From Desulfurivibrio alkaliphilus AHT 2 (lineage in GTDB: Bacteria; Desulfobacterota; Desulfobulbia; Desulfobulbales; Desulfurivibrionaceae): 64,000 nucleotides of DNA. The DNA lies in NCBI RefSeq assembly GCF_000092205.1, contig NC_014216.1, forward strand, positions 1,493,742 to 1,557,741, in the 5' to 3' direction. A model generated the notes under the pieces. It had not been told where the DNA came from and searched no databases. It was given only the letters and a program-made list of their open reading frames with translations. The translations under genes and the position numbers were made by a program. Positions 7,486-17,061 of this stretch are shown one piece after another. How positions within the stretch are numbered: position 1 is the first letter of the stretch; each line of letters starts with the position of its first letter.

Positions 7486-9789
7486 TCAGTAACTTTTCCG
7501 AACCAGCACCTCCCGGGGCTTGGCCCCGTCGGCGGGGCCGATGACCCCTTCTTTCTCCATGGTTTCAATCATCCGGGCGGCCCGGTTGTAACCTACCCGG
7601 AGGCGGCGCTGCACCATGGAGATGGAGGCCTGCCCGGTTTCGGTAACCAGAGCCACCGCCCGGTCGTAGTGTTCATCCATGGTGCCGTCTTCCCCGTCTT
7701 CCCCGCCACCATCTGGTTCCTCGGCAATCTCCAGCACCGAGGGATCATATTCCGCCGCCCCCTGCGACCTGAGGAACGAGACTATCCGCTGGCTCTCCTG
7801 CTCGGAGATGTAGGCACCGTGGATCCGTTGCAGCTTGGAGGCCCCAGGCGGCAGAAAAAGCATATCGCCGGCCCCCAGCAGATGCTCCGCCCCACTGCCG
7901 TCCAAAATGGTGCGGGAATCGATTTTGGAGGAAACCTTAAACGACATCCGGGTGGGGAAGTTGGCCTTGATCAAGCCGGTGAGCACATCCACCGAGGGGC
8001 GCTGGGTCGCCAGGATCAGGTGCATGCCGGCAGCCCGGGCCATCTGGGCCAGGCGGGCCACGGCGTCTTCCACCTCCCGGGAGGAGACCATCATCAGATC
8101 GGCCAATTCGTCGATGATGATGACAATCAGGGGCAGCTTCTCTTCGGCCTCCTGGTTATAGCCCGCCAGGCTCTTGACCCGGGCCTCTTCCATGAGCTGG
8201 TAGCGCCGCTCCATCTCCCGTACCGCCCACTGCAGGGCCCGGCTGGCCAGCTTGGGGTCCACCACCACCGGGTGCAGCAGGTGGGGAATCGCCTCGTAGC
8301 CGGAAAGCTCGATCCGTTTGGGATCCACCAGCAGCAGACGCACTTCATCGGGGGTGGCGTTGTAGAGAATGCTGCAGATGATGGTATTAACGGCCACACT
8401 CTTGCCGGAACCGGTGGCCCCGGCAATCAGCAGATGGGGCATCTTGGCCAGATCCGCCACCACCGGATTGCCCACCACGTCCATCCCAAGGCCGATGGTC
8501 AACCGGGAGGAGGTTTTCTGAAAACTTTCATGGGCAAAGATATCCCGGATGGGCACAATCTGGCGCTCGGGATTGGGGATCTCGATCCCGATGGCCCCTT
8601 TGCCGGGCAGGGAGCCGGCGATCCGCACACTTTCCACCTTCAACCCCAAGGCCAGATCTTCGGTCAGGGAGACGATGCGGTTAATTTTCACGCCGGGGGC
8701 TGGAGCAAACTCGTAAGTGGTGATCACCGGCCCCGGTGAAATGCCCACCACCTTGCCCACCACATTGAAATCGGCCAGTTTTTCCTCCAGCTGTCGGCTG
8801 ACCTCGAAATAATACTCCTTGTCCAGGTTCAGCTCACGACTGGCCGGGCGATCCAGCAGGTCAAGAGAGGGCAACCGGTATTCACCCGGGGTTTCAGGGG
8901 GCAGCAGTTGAAACTCCTCCTCGAGATCACCAGGGGGGTCGGCCGGCTTATCCTTGCCGCCACCATTGCTTTCCGGCAGCGGCAACTCCAGGGTAAAGGG
9001 CTCCGGCTCAAACAGATTAAACGACGGCAATTCCTCCCGACTATGACCCGGCGCACAGTCAACGCTTTCCTCCCGACCAGCGTTCCTTTTACCGCCCGGC
9101 AGGGAGGGCAAGCGTGCCGGTGGGCGCAGAGCCGTGCCCAGCCAGGAGCGCGGCGCGGCACTGAACTCCCAAAGGCGCAGGACAACGGCCCGGCCGCCGG
9201 CGGAGACCCGACGGGCAAAAAGATAGGGGGAAAACTCCAGGGTAAGCATCAGGGAGACCACAAAGAGGGCCAAAAAGAAGAGCAGTGACCCTGGGCCGCC
9301 CAGGATCCGCTGGCCCAGGTCGGCAAGCAGGCCGCCCAGGTAACCGGCCTGGGGGTACAGGTTGCCGAACAGGCGCAGCGCCTCACCACCCCCCAGCCCG
9401 GCCAGCGAACTGCCGGCCAGCAGCAGGCCGCTGGTGCCAAGCAGCACCAGGGGGAGGCGGCGCAGAGTAAAGGCGGGGGAAAACGATTGCAGGGCAACGG
9501 CCATGATCAGCAGCGGCAGCAAAAAGGCGCTGATCCCCAGAAAATTCATCACCAGCCCGGCCACCACCTGGCCCACTACCCCGCCCCAGTTGGCCGCCGC
9601 CGCTTCCCCAATTGGAACGGGGGAAACGGCCGCCGTCCCCCCCCCAGAGCGCAACAACTCGGCTCCGCCGGCGGGGGTGGGCAGTGAATAGCTGGCAAAG
9701 CAGACAAAAAGAAAGAGGGCCAGAAAGATGCCGGCCACCGAGGCGATTTCACGCCCCATTCCGGGCGTCTGTCCGTTGCTGGCTGCCAT
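7486..9789 (-). CDS. ftsK: DNA translocase FtsK/SpoIIIE family
   Basis: A 767-residue septal DNA pump that moves and helps resolve chromosome termini at division. The first roughly 200 residues contain four or more hydrophobic membrane segments. A proline/acid-rich linker then leads to the motor domain with FtsK-alpha/beta features (EFAPAPGVKINRIVSLTEDLA), Walker A GATGSGKS and Walker B IIIIDELADLMM. The final 70 residues are the gamma winged helix that reads polar KOPS sequences (ALVTETGQASISMVQRRLRVGYNRAARMIE). It is shorter than E. coli FtsK, as in many bacteria with a short linker. A degenerate copy of the palindromic repeat lies between its start and nusB. Confidence 0.96.
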   Translation of the reverse strand: MAASNGQTPGMGREIASVAGIFLALFLFVCFASYSLPTPAGGAELLRSGGGTAAVSPVPIGEAAAANWGGVVGQVVAGLVMNFLGISAFLLPLLIMAVALQSFSPAFTLRRLPLVLLGTSGLLLAGSSLAGLGGGEALRLFGNLYPQAGYLGGLLADLGQRILGGPGSLLFFLALFVVSLMLTLEFSPYLFARRVSAGGRAVVLRLWEFSAAPRSWLGTALRPPARLPSLPGGKRNAGREESVDCAPGHSREELPSFNLFEPEPFTLELPLPESNGGGKDKPADPPGDLEEEFQLLPPETPGEYRLPSLDLLDRPASRELNLDKEYYFEVSRQLEEKLADFNVVGKVVGISPGPVITTYEFAPAPGVKINRIVSLTEDLALGLKVESVRIAGSLPGKGAIGIEIPNPERQIVPIRDIFAHESFQKTSSRLTIGLGMDVVGNPVVADLAKMPHLLIAGATGSGKSVAVNTIICSILYNATPDEVRLLLVDPKRIELSGYEAIPHLLHPVVVDPKLASRALQWAVREMERRYQLMEEARVKSLAGYNQEAEEKLPLIVIIIDELADLMMVSSREVEDAVARLAQMARAAGMHLILATQRPSVDVLTGLIKANFPTRMSFKVSSKIDSRTILDGSGAEHLLGAGDMLFLPPGASKLQRIHGAYISEQESQRIVSFLRSQGAAEYDPSVLEIAEEPDGGGEDGEDGTMDEHYDRAVALVTETGQASISMVQRRLRVGYNRAARMIETMEKEGVIGPADGAKPREVLVRKSY

Positions 9790-9820
9790 AGAGTAATAAC
9801 CAGTTCCGCAGAGTAAAATC

Positions 9821-9867
9821 GTAATCGTTCAGCAGCACCACGGGGCGAACGTTTACGTAAAAGCTAC
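9821..9867 (-). repeat. half copy of the palindromic repeat
   Basis: The first 19 bases (GTAATCGTTCAGCAGCACC) are identical to one arm of the copies at 39888 and 41262; the remainder has decayed. It lies between nusB and ftsK. Unlike most copies, its intact outer end faces the ftsK start rather than a stop codon. Confidence 0.7.
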
Positions 9868-9871
9868 AAAT

Positions 9872-10288
9872 TCACCGGCCCTGGCGGCTCAGGGTTTTAC
9901 GAATGGCATCCAGCACGCCGTTGATAAAGGCCGGCGAATCTTCGGAGCCAAACCGCTTGGCCAGCTCGATGGCCTCGTTGATGGCCACTCCGGCCGGCAC
10001 GTCCGCCGCAAAATTAAACTCATACACCGCGATCCGGATAATGTTGCGGTCGATACACGACATCCGGGAAACCCGCCAATGAGCGGAGCCGGCCTCGATG
10101 ATCCGGTCGATGGCGGCCAGGTTTGCCACCACCCCTCCCACCAGCCCCTCCCCATAAGGCAAGGCCTTGCGGCTGACTTCGAAATTTTCACACAACACCG
10201 GCAGGGTGTCAAGGGCGGAGACATTGCTCATATCCGCCTGGTAAAGGGCCTGCAGGGCCAGTTCACGCGATTTTCGCCGTGCACCCAT
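9872..10288 (-). CDS. nusB: transcription antitermination factor NusB
   Basis: A 138-residue all-helical RNA-binding protein that, with NusE (S10), binds boxA RNA and promotes antitermination of rRNA transcription. Recognisable features are the N-terminal GARRKSRELALQALYQ and the C-terminal VPAGVAINEAIELAKRFGSEDSPAFINGVLDAI. It directly follows ribH with six bases between them, the common ribH-nusB pairing, and so is probably the last gene of the riboflavin operon. Confidence 0.96.
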   Translation of the reverse strand: MGARRKSRELALQALYQADMSNVSALDTLPVLCENFEVSRKALPYGEGLVGGVVANLAAIDRIIEAGSAHWRVSRMSCIDRNIIRIAVYEFNFAADVPAGVAINEAIELAKRFGSEDSPAFINGVLDAIRKTLSRQGR

Positions 10289-10294
10289 GGACGC

Positions 10295-10762
10295 TCAGGC
10301 CAGTTGCTTGAGCAGGTCGACCATTTCCACCGCGGCGGCGGCGCATTCGGAACCCTTGTTGCCCGCTTTGGAGCCGGCCCGCTCAATGGCCTGCTCAATG
10401 GTATCGGTGGTCAGTACCCCGAAAATCACCGGCAAGCCGGTTTCCATGCCCACCTGGGCGATCCCCTTGGCCGCCTCGTTGGCCACAAAATCGAAATGGG
10501 GGGTAGCTCCACGAATAATCACCCCCAAGCAAATCACCGCATCATAGCGCCCACTTTTGGCCATTTTGCCGGCCACCAGGGGAATCTCGTAAGCACCTGG
10601 CACCCGGGCCACCTCGATATCATCACCGGCGGCGCCGGACCGGGTCAGGGTGTCCAAGGCCCCCTCCAGCAGTCGCTCGGCAATGAATGAGTTGAAGCGG
10701 GAAACAATGATCCCGAACTTCTTGCCTTCGGCCCGTAAATTACCATCAATATATTTAACCAT
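10295..10762 (-). CDS. ribH: 6,7-dimethyl-8-ribityllumazine synthase
   Basis: A 155-residue enzyme that condenses dihydroxybutanone phosphate with the ribityl pyrimidine to form lumazine, the penultimate step of riboflavin synthesis. Family motifs are visible: IVVSRFN-type N-terminus ([11 protein letters not shown]), [33 protein letters not shown] and [19 protein letters not shown]. It lies 18 bases after ribBA and six before nusB. Confidence 0.97.
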   Translation of the reverse strand: MVKYIDGNLRAEGKKFGIIVSRFNSFIAERLLEGALDTLTRSGAAGDDIEVARVPGAYEIPLVAGKMAKSGRYDAVICLGVIIRGATPHFDFVANEAAKGIAQVGMETGLPVIFGVLTTDTIEQAIERAGSKAGNKGSECAAAAVEMVDLLKQLA

Positions 10763-10780
10763 CTCTCACAGCTCCCCGTT

Positions 10781-12022
10781 TCAAGGTTCGTTTCTGGACA
10801 TTTGCCCCAGCGCCTTGCTGTAGGCCAGCCGCTCCAGCAGATGGCCCATCTTGTCCTTTTTGGTTTTCAGATACTGCACGTTTTCCGGTTCAGCCTCCAT
10901 TTCAATGGGCAGCCGGTCGGTCACCTTCAGGTCATAGCCCTCCAGGCCGATGATCTTTTTGGGGTTGTTGGTCAGCAGCCGCATCTTGCGCACGCCGAGA
11001 TCGCGCAAAATCTGGGCGCCAATCCCGTAATCACGCAGATCCGGCTTGAAGCCCAGTTCGAGATTGGCCTCCACCGTATCCAACCCTTTGTCCTGCAGGG
11101 CGTAGGCCTTGAGCTTGTTGACCAGGCCGATGCCGCGACCTTCCTGCATCATGTAGAGCAGCACCCCGGAACCTTCCCGGTCGATCATCCGCAGTGCATT
11201 GTACAGCTGACCGCCGCAATCGCAGCGCTTGGAGGCAAAGACATCACCGGTAAGGCAGGCGGAATGGACCCGCACCATGACATCCTGCTCCGAATCGATC
11301 TTACCCTTGACCAGGGCCACATGTTCCAGGCTGTCCACGTCGTTCTGGTAGACAATGGCCCTAAACTCGCCATGCATGGTGGGCAGCGTCACCTCGGCGG
11401 CCCGGTGCACCAGCTTGTCCTTGCGCACCCGGTAGGCTACCAGATCGGCGATGGTGGCTATTTTCAGGTCATGCAGGCGGGCAAACTCCTGCAGATCAGG
11501 CATCCGCGCCATGGTACCGTCATCTTTCATGATCTCGCAGATCACCCCGGACGGGTTGCAGCCGGCCAGGCGGGCCAGGTCCACCGACCCTTCGGTCTGG
11601 CCGGTACGCACCAGCACCCCTCCCGGCTTGGCCCGCAGGGGGAAAATATGCCCCGGGCTGACCAGATCTTCCGGCTTGGCCTCGGGATTGGCCGCCACCT
11701 CGATGGTGCGGGCCCGATCAGCGGCGGAAATGCCGGTGGTCACCCCGGTTCTGGCCTCGATGCTGACGGTGAAGGCCGTCTCATAGGGGGAACGGTTGTT
11801 CTGGACCATCATGGGCAACTGCAACCGCTCCAGCTGTTCCGCGGTCAGGGTCAGGCAGATCAGGCCACGGCCGTGGGTGGCCATGAAGTTGATGGCCTCG
11901 GGGGTAACCTTCTCTGCCGCCATGCAGAGATCGCCTTCGTTTTCCCGGTCTTCGTCATCCACCAGGATGATCATCTTGCCGGCCTTGATATCCTCAATTA
12001 CGTCTTCAATGGGGCTGATCAT
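10781..12022 (-). CDS. ribBA: bifunctional DHBP synthase/GTP cyclohydrolase II
   Basis: The N-terminal ~200 residues are 3,4-dihydroxy-2-butanone-4-phosphate synthase ([32 protein letters not shown]). The C-terminal half is GTP cyclohydrolase II, with zinc cysteines in [15 protein letters not shown] and the MQEGRGIGL motif. Together they feed both precursors into riboflavin synthesis. The ATG start ([12 protein letters not shown]) is clear. A 109-base gap with long T-tracts on the coding strand separates it from ribE. I looked there for an FMN riboswitch and did not find its conserved elements. Confidence 0.96.
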   Translation of the reverse strand: MISPIEDVIEDIKAGKMIILVDDEDRENEGDLCMAAEKVTPEAINFMATHGRGLICLTLTAEQLERLQLPMMVQNNRSPYETAFTVSIEARTGVTTGISAADRARTIEVAANPEAKPEDLVSPGHIFPLRAKPGGVLVRTGQTEGSVDLARLAGCNPSGVICEIMKDDGTMARMPDLQEFARLHDLKIATIADLVAYRVRKDKLVHRAAEVTLPTMHGEFRAIVYQNDVDSLEHVALVKGKIDSEQDVMVRVHSACLTGDVFASKRCDCGGQLYNALRMIDREGSGVLLYMMQEGRGIGLVNKLKAYALQDKGLDTVEANLELGFKPDLRDYGIGAQILRDLGVRKMRLLTNNPKKIIGLEGYDLKVTDRLPIEMEAEPENVQYLKTKKDKMGHLLERLAYSKALGQMSRNEP

Positions 12023-12131
12023 GCTTGCAATTCTCCCGTCTTCCGTAAGCCTCGGGGGCGCGACCGGCCAGGCAGCGGCGCCGCTGGGGCGGTACGGCTC
12101 ACTGATTATTTAAAAAAAACAAAAAAATATA

Positions 12132-12800
12132 TTACCTCAAAAAGCCGTGTTTGGCCAGAAAAGCCTGATCCAAGCCGGAGCCATCCTCCCCTGCCCGGTT
12201 CCCGGCCGGGTCTTTGGGGCTGAGCAGTTTCTCCACATACTTGCCGATCAGGTCCACCTCCAGGTTGACCCCGTCTCCCACCGCCACTTCTCCCAGGGTG
12301 GTGATCTCCAGGGTGTGTGGAATGATGGACACCGAAAAGCGCTCTTCATCGACCTCGTTGACGGTGAGGCTGATGCCGTCCAGGGCCACCGAACCTTTGG
12401 CAATGATATAACGGCCCAGGCCGGGGGGCACGGCAAAATCAAAGAGGGTGAAGGTGCCCAGGGCTCGACGGGCCAGCACGGTGGTAACGGCATCAACATG
12501 GCCGCTGACCATATGCCCCCCCAGCCGGTCGCTGAGGCGCAACGCCCGTTCCAGGTTAACCACCCCACCCACCCCCAGGCGGCCAAGGTTGGTCCGGGTC
12601 AGGCTTTCCGGCGAAACATCGGCCAGGAAATGGCGGCCGCGGATATCGCGGGCCGTCAGGCAGACCCCGTTGACCGCGATACTCTCCCCTTCCACCGGGT
12701 CCGGCAGGGGAAAATCGGTTTCCAGCGCCAGGGTCATACCGCCGCCGGCCGGTCGTTTGGCCTTGACCTTGCCTTTGCCCAAAATAATCCCGGTAAACAT
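12132..12800 (-). CDS. ribE: riboflavin synthase, alpha chain
   Basis: Catalyses dismutation of two lumazines to riboflavin. The 222-residue protein shows the two tandem lumazine-binding barrels: the first begins MFTGIILGKGKV with NGVCLT and the second contains GGHMVSGHVDA and DGISLTVNEV. It lies 45 bases after ribD. Together with ribBA, ribH and ribD it gives a complete pathway in one cluster. Confidence 0.95.
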   Translation of the reverse strand: MFTGIILGKGKVKAKRPAGGGMTLALETDFPLPDPVEGESIAVNGVCLTARDIRGRHFLADVSPESLTRTNLGRLGVGGVVNLERALRLSDRLGGHMVSGHVDAVTTVLARRALGTFTLFDFAVPPGLGRYIIAKGSVALDGISLTVNEVDEERFSVSIIPHTLEITTLGEVAVGDGVNLEVDLIGKYVEKLLSPKDPAGNRAGEDGSGLDQAFLAKHGFLR

Positions 12801-12845
12801 CTGCCAATCTCCTGAAAGTCCGGTGCCCCGGGTAGGGGGGCACGA

Positions 12846-13952
12846 TTACTTCAAAGGCCGCAAGCGGCCGCGAATCATCAGGTCGTCGCCGCACCGGCGA
12901 CGCTCGATCTCGTGGAGCCTCGGCGCCTGGGACGGGTCGGCCAGCCCCAGTTCACTCACGGCGGCCATCCCATCGCCGCCGAGCAACAGCGGCGCGATAA
13001 AGAAAATCACCTCATCGGCCAACCCCCGGCGCAAAAAAGAGCCATGCACCCGGCCGCCGCCTTCCACCAGCAGGGTGGTAACTCCGGCCCGACCCAAGTG
13101 CTCCAGCACCTCAACCAGGCGCAAGGTGCCGTCCGCCTCCAGGCCCACCCGGTGAACCTCCACTCCCGGTCGCCGCAGCTGCCGCTCCTTGCTCTCAGCG
13201 GCATCCGGCCCGCAAAAGATCCAGGTGGCAGCGGCGGAATCATGGGCCACCACCTTGGCCGCAGGCGGGGTAGCCAGCTTGCTGTCCAGAATAACCCGCA
13301 AAGGGTCGCGCCCTTTGCCCGGCAGCCGGGTGGTAAGAGAGGGGTCATCGGCCAGCACCGTGCCCGACCCCACCAAGATGGCATCGCTAAGGCAGCGCAG
13401 GCGATGAACCTGGCGCCGCGCCTGCTCACCGGTAATCCACTTGCTGCGCCCCGTTGCCGCTGCAATGCGGCCATCCAGGCTGACGGCGGCCTTGAGCTGG
13501 ACCCACGGGTAGCCGGTGGTTACGCGCTTGCTGAAGGGCAGATTGAGCCGCCGGCAATCATCGGCCAGCACCCCGGCCAGCACCTCCAGGCCGCGGCCGG
13601 CCAGGTAGGCTCCTCCGCCCCCGGCCACCGGGTTGGGATCGGACATGCCGTACACTACCCGGCGAATACCGGCGGCCTCGATGGCTTTACTGCAGGGAGG
13701 GGTTCGCCCCTGGTGATTACAGGGCTCCAGGGTCACATAAATGGTGGCGCCGCCGGCCAGATCACCGGCCGCCGCCAGGGCGTTGATCTCGGCATGGGGC
13801 TCTCCAGCCCGCCGGTGCCAGCCCCGCCCCACCACCTGGCCATCTTTCACCAGCACCGCGCCGACACATGGATTGGGCGAGGTTTTACCCACGCCCTTGC
13901 GGGCCAGCTCCAGGGCCATCTTCATATATGCCTGGTCAGTTGCCGAAACCAT
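12846..13952 (-). CDS. ribD: bifunctional riboflavin deaminase/reductase
   Basis: The N-terminal deaminase domain has the zinc site HAEINAL and PCNHQGRTPPC. The C-terminal reductase domain has VQLKAAVSLDGRIA and LLVEGGGRVHGSFL. Together they convert the early pyrimidine intermediate of riboflavin synthesis. I chose the ATG at 13952 (MVSATDQAYM). The open frame extends to 14003 without homology, and an ATG pair nine codons downstream is an alternative. A full palindromic repeat separates this gene from nrdR upstream. Confidence 0.94.
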   Translation of the reverse strand: MVSATDQAYMKMALELARKGVGKTSPNPCVGAVLVKDGQVVGRGWHRRAGEPHAEINALAAAGDLAGGATIYVTLEPCNHQGRTPPCSKAIEAAGIRRVVYGMSDPNPVAGGGGAYLAGRGLEVLAGVLADDCRRLNLPFSKRVTTGYPWVQLKAAVSLDGRIAAATGRSKWITGEQARRQVHRLRCLSDAILVGSGTVLADDPSLTTRLPGKGRDPLRVILDSKLATPPAAKVVAHDSAAATWIFCGPDAAESKERQLRRPGVEVHRVGLEADGTLRLVEVLEHLGRAGVTTLLVEGGGRVHGSFLRRGLADEVIFFIAPLLLGGDGMAAVSELGLADPSQAPRLHEIERRRCGDDLMIRGRLRPLK

Positions 13953-14020
13953 AACCTTAGAATGAAGTGCTTTACGACCGGTTACCCTTGCCCGGTCTGT
14001 CAAACGCCGTTACCGTAAGT

Positions 14021-14165
14021 GTTCACCAGGGGTACTAACCTGCCGGTTTAACGGGCCGTAAACGATCAGCCGTGCCGCAGGTTCGGGCAAGCAGCCAGGC
14101 GCAGCGTACCCCCTGTACGTAAGCCTGGCTGCTTACCCGAAGATGTGGTGCGGCTGATCGTTTAC
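14021..14165 (+). repeat. full-length palindromic repeat element, copy 2
   Basis: The 36-base module occupies 14021-14056 and differs from copy 1 at only three positions. The hairpin spans 14057-14165, with outer arms GTAAACGATCAGCC and its complement, apical CGTACCCCCTGTACG and the same TG/TG mismatch. The hairpin's outer TAA is the stop codon of nrdR (14162-14164), so the element encodes the end of that gene. It separates nrdR from ribD. Confidence 0.92.
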
Positions 14166-14629
14166 TCCGGCTCACCGGGGGTGGTGAGCATGCTTTTGAG
14201 CTCATGCATGAACTCGTTGAGATCCTTGAACTGGCGGTAGACGGAGGCAAAGCGGACATAGGCCACCCCATCCAGGCGACGCAGGCCATCCATCACCCGT
14301 TCACCCACCTGGTCCACAGGGATCTCGCGCTCGCCAAGATCCTGCAACTCCCGCTCCAGATCGTCGGCAAATTCCTCGATCTGCTCTATGCTCACCGGCC
14401 GCTTTTCGCAGGCCTTTTTGATTCCATCCACCACCTTGTGCCGATCCCAGGCCTCCCGCCGGCCATCTTTCTTGATCAGCATGGGCATGGTAACTTCCAG
14501 GCGCTCATAAGTGGTGAAGCGGCGGCGGCAGGCTTCGCACATCCGCCGCCGCCGGGTGATGGTATAGTCCTTGTTGAGCCGGGAATCAACCACCCGATTT
14601 TCCAGATGACTGCAATAGGGGCATTTCAT
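14162..14629 (-). CDS. nrdR: transcriptional repressor NrdR
   Basis: A 155-residue zinc-ribbon/ATP-cone repressor of ribonucleotide reductase genes. The start is fixed by the conserved MKCPYC; CPYC and CEAC form the zinc ribbon, followed by RRRFTTYER and the ATP-cone ([27 protein letters not shown]). Family members bind NrdR boxes upstream of nrd operons in response to ATP/dATP. The stop codon lies inside a palindromic repeat. It is 49 bases after the dCMP deaminase gene, a nucleotide-metabolism pairing. Confidence 0.96.
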   Translation of the reverse strand: MKCPYCSHLENRVVDSRLNKDYTITRRRRMCEACRRRFTTYERLEVTMPMLIKKDGRREAWDRHKVVDGIKKACEKRPVSIEQIEEFADDLERELQDLGEREIPVDQVGERVMDGLRRLDGVAYVRFASVYRQFKDLNEFMHELKSMLTTPGEPE

Positions 14630-14678
14630 GGCTGACCTGTCTTTTGGGAGGATTACCGTTGCCGAAAGTGTCGGCGAC

Positions 14679-15155
14679 TCATCTGTCCTGGCCTTCGTCG
14701 GCGGCAACCTGCACCAGCGGCACCCCGGCCTCGGAGAGCATCTCTGCGGCCATGCTGTCGGCATATCCCTCGCGGTAATAGATTTTGGTGATGCCGGCGT
14801 TGATCAGCATCTTGCTGCAAATGGAACAGGGCATGTTGGTACAGAAAAGCATGGAGCTCTGGAGGCTGACCCCATGCAGGGCGGCCTGAATGATGGCGTT
14901 TTGCTCGGCATGCAGGCCGCGGCACAACTCGTGGCGCTCGCCGGAGGGCACCGCCAGCTCTTCCCGCAGGCAACCGACTTCCAGGCAATGCCGAATCCCG
15001 CTGGGCGCCCCATTGTAGCCGGTGGCCACAATCCGCCGGTCGCGCACCAGAATCGCCCCCACCTTGCGCCGCACGCAAGTAGCCCGCTGGGCTACCAGGT
15101 CGGTAATTGCCATGAAGTACTCTTCCCAGGATGGTCTTGCCAGCTCTTTGGGCAT
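14679..15155 (-). CDS. deoxycytidylate deaminase (ComEB-like)
   Basis: A 158-residue zinc-dependent deaminase converting dCMP to dUMP for thymidylate synthesis. The catalytic HAEQNAI and PCSICSK motifs are present. An additional [23 protein letters not shown] segment is typical of the ComEB/dCMP deaminase group rather than riboflavin or guanine deaminases. It starts six bases after the glyA stop, so the two are likely cotranscribed; both serve one-carbon/thymidylate metabolism. Confidence 0.92.
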   Translation of the reverse strand: MPKELARPSWEEYFMAITDLVAQRATCVRRKVGAILVRDRRIVATGYNGAPSGIRHCLEVGCLREELAVPSGERHELCRGLHAEQNAIIQAALHGVSLQSSMLFCTNMPCSICSKMLINAGITKIYYREGYADSMAAEMLSEAGVPLVQVAADEGQDR

Positions 15156-15161
15156 CGGGGT

Positions 15162-16451
15162 TCAGGTCGCCTGCAGGTCGGCGGCGGCCTCTCTGTCCGG
15201 CTGCATATCCAGGTAGATGGGAAAACGATCGCAAAGCTCGGCAACTTCCCGGCGAATCTCCGCCAGTACCGCCTGGTCGGGGGTGGTGCCGCCATTGGCC
15301 AGGGCCCGGTCGATCCAGGTGGCGATCTGTTCCATCTCGGGCTCCTGAAGACCCCGGGTGGTCACCGCCGGGGTGCCGATCCTGATGCCGCTGGTAACAA
15401 AACGTTTTTCGGTATCAAAGGGAATGGCGTTCTTGTTTACGGTAATCCCGGCTGCTTCCAGGATCTCCTCGGCGGCCTTGCCAGTGATTTTTTTCGGAGT
15501 CAGGTCCACCAGCAACAGGTGGTTGTCGGTCCCACCCGAAACCAGCCGGAAGCCGCGCGCCACCAGAGCCTGGCCCAGGGCCTGGGCGTTCTTGGCCACT
15601 TGGGCCATGTTGCGGCGGAACTCTTCGCTCATGGCCTCTTTGAACACCACCGCCTTGGCGGCGATAACATGCACCAGAGGCCCTCCCTGGATACCGGGAA
15701 AGATCTTGCTGTCGAGCTTTTTACCGAACTCCTCCTTGGCCAGGATCAACCCGCCCCGGGGGCCGCGCAGGGTTTTGTGGGTCGTGGTGGTGACGAAATC
15801 GGCATGGGGCACCGGTGAGGGGTGTATCCCGGCGGCCACCAGCCCGGCGATATGGGCCATATCCACCATGAACAGCGCCCCTATTTCATCGGCGATCCGG
15901 CGGAAGGCGGCAAAGTCGAGCACCCGGGGGTAGGCGCTGGCCCCGGCCACGATCATCTTGGGACGATGCTCCAGGGCCAGGCGCCGGACCTCATCCATAT
16001 CCAACCGTTCCGTCTCCCGAGAGACCCCGTAGGAAACGAAGTTATAGAGCTGGCCGGAGAAGTTCACCGCACTGCCGTGGCTAAGATGGCCCCCATGGGC
16101 CAGATCCATGCCCAGCACCGTATCGCCGGGATTCAGGCAGGCAAAATAGACCGCCATATTGGCCTGGCTGCCGGAATGGGCCTGGACGTTGGCGTACTCG
16201 GCGCCGAACAGCTCCCGGGCCCGGCCCACCGCCAGGGCCTCCACCTGATCGGCGTATTCGCAGCCGCCGTAATAACGGCGGCCGGGATAGCCTTCGGCGT
16301 ACTTGTTGGTAAAGATCGACCCTTGAGCCTCCAGCACCGCGGGGCTGACAATATTCTCCGAGGCGATCATCTCCAGTTGGTTGTACTGGCGCTTCAACTC
16401 ACCGCGTATGGCACGGTGGATTTCCGGATCACTGCTGGCTAAATAAGACAC
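15162..16451 (-). CDS. glyA: serine hydroxymethyltransferase
   Basis: A PLP enzyme of 429 residues interconverting serine plus tetrahydrofolate with glycine plus methylene-tetrahydrofolate. The PLP lysine is in [15 protein letters not shown]. Substrate-site landmarks include [17 protein letters not shown] and [13 protein letters not shown] chose the GTG at 16451 ([14 protein letters not shown]) because a GGGAAG ribosome site precedes it and it matches the family N-terminus; the frame extends upstream into a palindromic repeat, which is not part of the protein. Confidence 0.97.
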   Translation of the reverse strand: MSYLASSDPEIHRAIRGELKRQYNQLEMIASENIVSPAVLEAQGSIFTNKYAEGYPGRRYYGGCEYADQVEALAVGRARELFGAEYANVQAHSGSQANMAVYFACLNPGDTVLGMDLAHGGHLSHGSAVNFSGQLYNFVSYGVSRETERLDMDEVRRLALEHRPKMIVAGASAYPRVLDFAAFRRIADEIGALFMVDMAHIAGLVAAGIHPSPVPHADFVTTTTHKTLRGPRGGLILAKEEFGKKLDSKIFPGIQGGPLVHVIAAKAVVFKEAMSEEFRRNMAQVAKNAQALGQALVARGFRLVSGGTDNHLLLVDLTPKKITGKAAEEILEAAGITVNKNAIPFDTEKRFVTSGIRIGTPAVTTRGLQEPEMEQIATWIDRALANGGTTPDQAVLAEIRREVAELCDRFPIYLDMQPDREAAADLQAT

Positions 16452-16490
16452 TGGTATCTTCCCGGCGTTGTTGTTTGGGAGTTGGCAAGC

Positions 16491-16637
16491 ACCCACCAGG
16501 GGCACTATCTTACCGGTTTAACGGGCGGTAAGCGGTCACAGGGTGCCGCAGGTTGCGGCAAGCGAGACGGCGAAGCGTACCTCAGTACGTGAGCCGGCTC
16601 GATCGCCGCAACCTGCGGTGCCCTGTGATCGCTTACC
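16491..16637 (+). repeat. full-length palindromic repeat element, copy 3 (divergent)
   Basis: The module at 16491-16526 has drifted (ACCCACCAGGGGCACT). The hairpin at 16527-16637 is 111 bases with arms starting GGTAAGCGGTCACAGGG. Its sequence differs from copies 1 and 2 over much of the stem, yet pairing is preserved. The TG/TG mismatch and the CGTAC...GTACG tip are retained. It ends one base before the rpiB stop codon and separates rpiB from glyA. Confidence 0.9.
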
Positions 16638-16638
16638 C

Positions 16639-17061
16639 TTAAAACATTTGGATGCGGCGCAGGTGCCGGCCCCCGGCAAATTCGGTGCTCAGCCAGATCC
16701 GGACAATTTCTTCCGCCTGGCCGGGGCCGATGGTTCGCCCACCCAGGCAGAGCACATTGGCATCGTTGTGTTCACGGCTCATCCGGGCGCTGAAGCCCTC
16801 GGTACAGAGCGCCGCGCGGATACCCCGGCGCCGGTTGGCGGCCATGGAAACCCCGATCCCGGTGCCGCAAATCATAATTCCCCGCTGGCAGGTTCCGGCG
16901 GTCACCAGCTCGCAAACCGCGTCCACAATCTGCGGGTAATCAACGGACTGACCGTCCATGGTGCCGCAGTCCCGAATTTCGTGACCCAACTGCTGCAACA
17001 CCGTAAGCACCGTCTCTTTCAGACCGAAGCCGCCATGATCAGACCCCAGGGCAATTTTCAT
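16639..17061 (-). CDS. rpiB: ribose 5-phosphate isomerase B
   Basis: A 140-residue RpiB/LacAB-family sugar isomerase interconverting ribose 5-phosphate and ribulose 5-phosphate. Visible motifs are the N-terminal MKIALGSDHGGFGLKE, the active-site GIMICGTGIGVSMAANRRRGIRAALC and HNDANVLCLGGRTIG. Ribulose 5-phosphate is a substrate of the nearby RibBA enzyme, so the gene fits the riboflavin cluster. It overlaps fabF by four bases (ATGA). Confidence 0.95.
   Translation of the reverse strand: MKIALGSDHGGFGLKETVLTVLQQLGHEIRDCGTMDGQSVDYPQIVDAVCELVTAGTCQRGIMICGTGIGVSMAANRRRGIRAALCTEGFSARMSREHNDANVLCLGGRTIGPGQAEEIVRIWLSTEFAGGRHLRRIQMF

Noticed and set aside
12023-12131. FMN riboswitch upstream of ribBA
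   Set aside because: The AGGGGCAGGGTGAAATTCCC-type core is absent in this gap and before ribD and ribH.
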